Notes under the pieces: model-generated
What the model saw: the letters and a program-made list of their open reading frames with translations, nothing else
Told to the model about the DNA's origin: nothing
Databases searched by the model: none
Made by a program: the position numbers and the translations under genes
Assembly: GCA_023423045.1 (NCBI GenBank)
Contig: JAFAGA010000047.1
Coordinates: forward strand, 80,340-144,339
Source: Bacillota bacterium
Lineage (GTDB): Bacteria; Bacillota; Clostridia; Lachnospirales; Lachnospiraceae
Direction of reading: 5' to 3'
DNA: 64,000 nucleotides
Shown: piece by piece, positions 60,662 through 64,000 of the stretch
How the letters are laid out: every line of letters starts with the position of its first letter
How positions within the stretch are numbered: the stretch's first letter is position 1

Positions 60662-62350
60662 CTATCGATGAATGTCTAATACCTGATATACTTGTGACAC
60701 TGTCTGCATCTGGCAGGCCTTCTGCGCCATCTCTCTTGCCTCCTCATAGACAGAGGAACGAAGAATGGCTTTTACATTCCACAGCTCTGAAGCGGACATG
60801 CTGAATTCATCCAGCCCCAAGCCCAGCAGCAGTTTTACCGCACCCTCATCACTGGCGAACTCGCCGCACATTCCCACCTTGATCTGATTGCGGTGTCCGG
60901 CCTCAATGACTCGCTGGATACTTCGAAGCACCGCGGGATGGAAGGAGTTGTACAGATTGGATATCCGTTTATTTCCCCGGTCAACCGCCAGGATATATTG
61001 CGTCAGATCATTGGTACCGATGCTGAAGAAGTCCACCTCTTTCGCAAAATCCTCAATCAGGAGAATCGATGCCGGTGTTTCTATCATCATGCCTACTTCC
61101 ACCCCTTCATTAAAGCTGATCTGCTCCAGCCTCAATTCCCGCTTGCATTCCTCCAGAATCTCTTTTGCCTCCCAAAGCTCCTCCAGAGAGATGATCATCG
61201 GAAACATGATCCGCACCTCACCATAGGCGCTGGCCCTGAGAATCGCTCTCAGTTGAGTCTTGAAGACCTCCTTCAGCTCCAGGCTGATGCGGATTGCTCT
61301 CCAGCCAAGAAAAGGATTCTCCTCCGGTTCAAATTCATAATAGGAAAGAGCTTTATCCCCTCCGATATCCAAGGTTCTTATGGTTAATTCCTTGCCGCAG
61401 AGCAGGGCCGCCTCCCGGTACACCTCAAACTGCTCCTCCTCCGAAGGAAAATGATTACTATCCATATACAGGAATTCACTGCGAAATAATCCTACTCCGT
61501 CGATCTGATATTCAACCGCCTTCTTTATGTCTTTAATCCCGCCCACATTGGCGCATAGGCAGACCTCTTTACCGTCCTTTGTAACAGCAGGCAGGGATTT
61601 GAGCTCTACTAATTCTTCCCGTCTTCTCTTCTGTTCCTCCAACCGCTCTTGATATCTCTTCAGGGTCGCTTCATCGGGACCTACCATAATCCGCCCCGCT
61701 TCGGCATCCATAATCACAGTCTCCCCCTGTTTCACCTGGTCCAGGATGTTCTCCACCCCCACCAGCGCAGGAAGCCCCAGCCCCTTTGCCAGAATAGAGA
61801 GATGGCTTGTGATCCCGCCTTCCTGAGTGATAAAACCGCGAATATACTGCAGATCCAGGGAAACCGTGTCCGAGGGCGCCAGATCCTTTGCAATCAGAAT
61901 AACATCACCGGATATTCCTGCGAATGGATCATGGCTTACTCCCTGCAAAAAGCTCATCAGACGCTGTCCCACATCCTTAACATCTGCTGCCCGTTCCCTC
62001 ATATATTCGTCGTCCATACTTTCAAAAACCAATATAAATTCTGCGATTGCCGCCTCTAATGCCGCCTCCGCACACAGCCTTTGATCCCGTACCCTTGAGA
62101 TTACCCCTTCATAGAGAGCGATATCCTTGACCATTTCCAGATGAGCACCGAAGATAGGATTTGTTTGTGCCAGCTCTGCCAGCTTCTCCCCGGCGCAGGC
62201 GACCGCATCCTCATATCGCTGGATTTGCTCCGGAATCTCCTGTTCCTGAATTGTACGAAAGACAGTTTTAATCTTTGGCCGTTCCACCAGATGGGCTTTC
62301 CCGATTGCGATCCCTCTTGATGCAGTTCTTTCCACATGAATTTCTATCAT
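60662..62350 (-). CDS. ptsI: PTS enzyme I (phosphoenolpyruvate-protein phosphotransferase)
   Basis: This 562-residue cytoplasmic enzyme takes phosphate from PEP and passes it to HPr. Domains in order: an HPr-binding helical part; the phospho-His domain with QEGGITSHLSILAKGLG (His near residue 182, where the usual motif is GGRTSH); and the PEP-binding barrel with FRSEFLYM, DIGGDKAL, FFSIGTNDLTQY and VGMCGEFA, which holds the catalytic Cys near 494. The ATG at 62350 has GGGAGG upstream; the longer frame (to 62473) overlaps HPr and is unlikely. It follows HPr after 13 bases. Its place next to a sorbose-1-phosphate-reductase-like gene raises the possibility that it is a dedicated second enzyme I. 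Confidence 0.95.
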   Translation of the reverse strand: MIEIHVERTASRGIAIGKAHLVERPKIKTVFRTIQEQEIPEQIQRYEDAVACAGEKLAELAQTNPIFGAHLEMVKDIALYEGVISRVRDQRLCAEAALEAAIAEFILVFESMDDEYMRERAADVKDVGQRLMSFLQGVSHDPFAGISGDVILIAKDLAPSDTVSLDLQYIRGFITQEGGITSHLSILAKGLGLPALVGVENILDQVKQGETVIMDAEAGRIMVGPDEATLKRYQERLEEQKRRREELVELKSLPAVTKDGKEVCLCANVGGIKDIKKAVEYQIDGVGLFRSEFLYMDSNHFPSEEEQFEVYREAALLCGKELTIRTLDIGGDKALSYYEFEPEENPFLGWRAIRISLELKEVFKTQLRAILRASAYGEVRIMFPMIISLEELWEAKEILEECKRELRLEQISFNEGVEVGMMIETPASILLIEDFAKEVDFFSIGTNDLTQYILAVDRGNKRISNLYNSFHPAVLRSIQRVIEAGHRNQIKVGMCGEFASDEGAVKLLLGLGLDEFSMSASELWNVKAILRSSVYEEAREMAQKACQMQTVSQVYQVLDIHR

Positions 62351-62363
62351 GATTCGGCCTCCC

Positions 62364-62627
62364 TTATTCGCCCAAGCCTCCGTCAATTGCAGCGAGGATT
62401 GCTTCCAGATCTTCTTCTTCCGTCTCTCCGCTGCATTCCACCGTAATCTCGGTTCCGCACCGGATCGCGGCACTCATTAAGATCAGGATACTCTTGGGAT
62501 TCACTCTCTTCTCTCCTGCTATAATCACAATATCAGATTTACACCGGGAGCACAGCTTTGCCAGCTCCCCTGCCGGTCTTGCATGAAGACCGGAAGCATT
62601 CTTTACCGTAATCTTCCGACTTACCAT
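62364..62627 (-). CDS. ptsH: HPr family phosphocarrier protein
   Basis: This 87-residue PTS carrier has the active-site His at residue 15 in ASGLHARPAG and the regulatory Ser at residue 46 in NPKSILILMS. Both the PEP-dependent and the HPr-kinase sites are therefore present, as expected for Gram-positive HPr. The C-terminal part shows GTEITVECSGE. AGGACGG precedes the start. It lies between the dehydrogenase (20 bases) and enzyme I (13 bases), so all three genes form one leftward unit. Two HPr copies are common in Clostridia, and which type this is cannot be settled here. Confidence 0.94.
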   Translation of the reverse strand: MVSRKITVKNASGLHARPAGELAKLCSRCKSDIVIIAGEKRVNPKSILILMSAAIRCGTEITVECSGETEEEDLEAILAAIDGGLGE

Positions 62628-62647
62628 ATCCGTCCTCCTGTCCTCTC

Positions 62648-63907
62648 TTACACTCTAAAATGTTCAAATAAAAGCTTCTCCGCCTCGCTGTTCCACAAGC
62701 CCTTATGGCGTTTGCAGGAATCTGACAGCTTCTTAAACAACGGGTCCGATTTGCCCAGTTCTTCAAAATCATCAATTGCCGTCAGCGGCATATTGATATG
62801 CATGTAATTCAGCTTCTTTCCGCCGGGGATATGGGGCAGGTTCAAGGTGGACTCCGCCACACTGTCAATGCCTCCGATATGTGTTACCATTACCGCCGGC
62901 TCGATCCTCTTCTTGGATGCCAGGTCAATTGCCTCCACCAGATCATCCGTATTTCCTCCGGTGGTCCCGATAATATGGGTGCTGGTATAATGAACGTTAT
63001 ATAGGTTGATTTCCGCCTTAAACTGACTGTCGGTGGGACCCGCAAAGAAGTTCATGCAGCCGTCAAAGGCCAGCAATGCATCTCCCATCTCCGCCACCTG
63101 CCGGATTGGAACATATACGAATACATCGTCATAGCCCTTACCCTCGCTGATGGCCATCAGCTCCTCGAAGGGATTTTCCATGGTCTGAGTATTCACATAA
63201 ATCAGCTCCACACCCACTTCGGCTGCTGATGCCTCAGAGATTACCTCCCTGGCCCGGTTGATCCGATCGTCACTGATATCCGTAACTACAAGCCTCTTCG
63301 GCTTATTCTCTATGCACAGGCCATAGCTGACCGCACCCAGGCCCATGGGACCGCAGCCGCCCATCACCAACAGATTTCCGCCTGCCTTCACACCCATCTC
63401 ATGATTATAATTCTGCTTATTGGTATGATAGTTGGCATGATAGCCTCCGATAATACAGCTCATAGGCTCCCCGAGGGACGCTTCAAAATAGCTCTCGCCT
63501 TCATAGCTGAGCAGGCATCCCAGCTCCATTACCTCCGGGGGAATGATGCAGTAGGTACAGGCTCCTCCAAAGAATTCATAGGAATATCCGGGAGAAGCCA
63601 GGCTTCCCTTATAATTCAGCGCAGGCTGCTGCGCGAATTTTTGCCCGGGTTTGAACTGACCCCCCCACTTTTTTCCTACCTTAACGATATCACCGGAAAA
63701 TTCATGGCCGATGATGATCGGGTTGGTATCTATATTCTGAGGGGCACGCTTATGCTTCTTTCCCTGTTTCACTAATTTATAGGTAGACATGCAGATACTG
63801 TCGCTCACTACCTTCACCAGGATCTCATCATCCTTAATCTCCGGTAGTTCGAACTCCTCCAGACGCAGATCGTCCATACCGTACATTCTGACTGCCTTTG
63901 TTTTCAT
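62648..63907 (-). CDS. Zinc-type dehydrogenase, L-sorbose-1-phosphate reductase-like
   Basis: This 419-residue medium-chain dehydrogenase has the N-terminal segment MYGMDDLRLEEFELPEI, the substrate-domain motif SDSICMSTYK (the first zinc ligand Cys), IIIGHEFSGDIVKVGKKWGG and FKPGQKFAQQPALNYKG. The nucleotide-binding GGCGPMGLGAVSYGL follows. This series matches SorE, which reduces L-sorbose 1-phosphate to glucitol 6-phosphate after PTS uptake. The ATG at 63907 has AAGGAAG upstream; the frame is open to 63973. It heads a unit with HPr and enzyme I, which fits PTS sugar use. The PTS sugar permease is not in the window. Confidence 0.85.
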   Translation of the reverse strand: MKTKAVRMYGMDDLRLEEFELPEIKDDEILVKVVSDSICMSTYKLVKQGKKHKRAPQNIDTNPIIIGHEFSGDIVKVGKKWGGQFKPGQKFAQQPALNYKGSLASPGYSYEFFGGACTYCIIPPEVMELGCLLSYEGESYFEASLGEPMSCIIGGYHANYHTNKQNYNHEMGVKAGGNLLVMGGCGPMGLGAVSYGLCIENKPKRLVVTDISDDRINRAREVISEASAAEVGVELIYVNTQTMENPFEELMAISEGKGYDDVFVYVPIRQVAEMGDALLAFDGCMNFFAGPTDSQFKAEINLYNVHYTSTHIIGTTGGNTDDLVEAIDLASKKRIEPAVMVTHIGGIDSVAESTLNLPHIPGGKKLNYMHINMPLTAIDDFEELGKSDPLFKKLSDSCKRHKGLWNSEAEKLLFEHFRV

Positions 63908-63957
63908 ATCAATTCTTCCTTTCTCCAAACCATTCCTGCACTGTTCCACACAGCGTA

Positions 63958-64000
63958 CTTTCTGTGTATGCATAGTGTCCTTTCTGTGTATGCACAGTGT
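63958..64000. repeat. Two 21-bp direct repeats at the window edge
   Basis: CTTTCTGTGTATGCATAGTGT (63958-63978) is repeated at 63980-64000 with one change (CACAG for CATAG). The second copy contains the inverted pair CTGTG/CACAG. They lie 51-93 bases before the dehydrogenase gene and could be tandem operators or the start of a longer array beyond the window. Confidence 0.6.

Overview
The window looks like a chromosomal segment of a saccharolytic, low-to-mid GC Firmicute, most likely a Lachnospiraceae / Lachnoclostridium-type anaerobe. The evidence is the rpsF-ssb-rpsR order, strong GGAGG-type ribosome binding sites, several CUT1 sugar ABC importers without ATPase genes, YesM/YesN-type two-component systems, intracellular glycoside hydrolases next to their transporters, and a family-10 xylanase with several carbohydrate-binding modules. 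No rRNA, tRNA, CRISPR, phage or transposase gene was seen.

Layout. 1-2.6 kb: two solute-binding proteins, the first cut by the window edge. 3.1-4.3 kb: peptidase T. 4.4-14.8 kb: a sugar locus around a LacI-family regulator. A leftward operon encodes a PD40 propeller protein, a binding protein, two permeases, a VOC protein, a Gfo/Idh/MocA oxidoreductase and an AP-endonuclease-like TIM barrel. A rightward pair encodes a second VOC protein and an SDR. Three ACACGTGT-core palindromes sit at the promoters of these units and define a small regulon. 14.9-17.4 kb: a small ORF and a chemoreceptor.

17.7-32.8 kb: a leftward glycan-use locus with two permeases, a binding protein, a GH38 alpha-mannosidase split by an in-frame TGA, a membrane AraC-type sensor-regulator, GH36, a GH95-like enzyme, an SGNH hydrolase and a mutarotase-like C-terminal fragment. 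32.8-34.1 kb: an epimerase remnant and a two-domain thioredoxin-like lipoprotein between two related palindromic repeats. 34.2-37.8 kb: secreted GH10 xylanase. 38.2-41.9 kb: housekeeping genes (rpsR, ssb, rpsF, an STM3941-like membrane protein, a nitroreductase, ppa), with a tandem repeat derived from the 3' end of rpsF.

42-50.5 kb: a leftward operon of permeases, binding protein, response regulator, histidine kinase and a GH127-like enzyme. 50.9-60.6 kb: a UgpB-like importer, an OPA-type MFS transporter and a PHP phosphoesterase, next to a divergent sensor kinase/regulator pair. Together these suggest use of an organophosphate such as glycerophosphodiesters or glycerol-3-phosphate. 60.7-64 kb: PTS enzyme I, HPr and a sorbose-1-phosphate-reductase-like dehydrogenase, with two 21-bp direct repeats at the window edge.

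The best candidate for undescribed biology is the LacI/VOC/oxidoreductase/TIM-barrel locus. It has the parts of an oxidise-then-eliminate glycoside pathway, with VOC proteins where known systems use other small subunits. This is inference. The regulatory architecture is directly visible.
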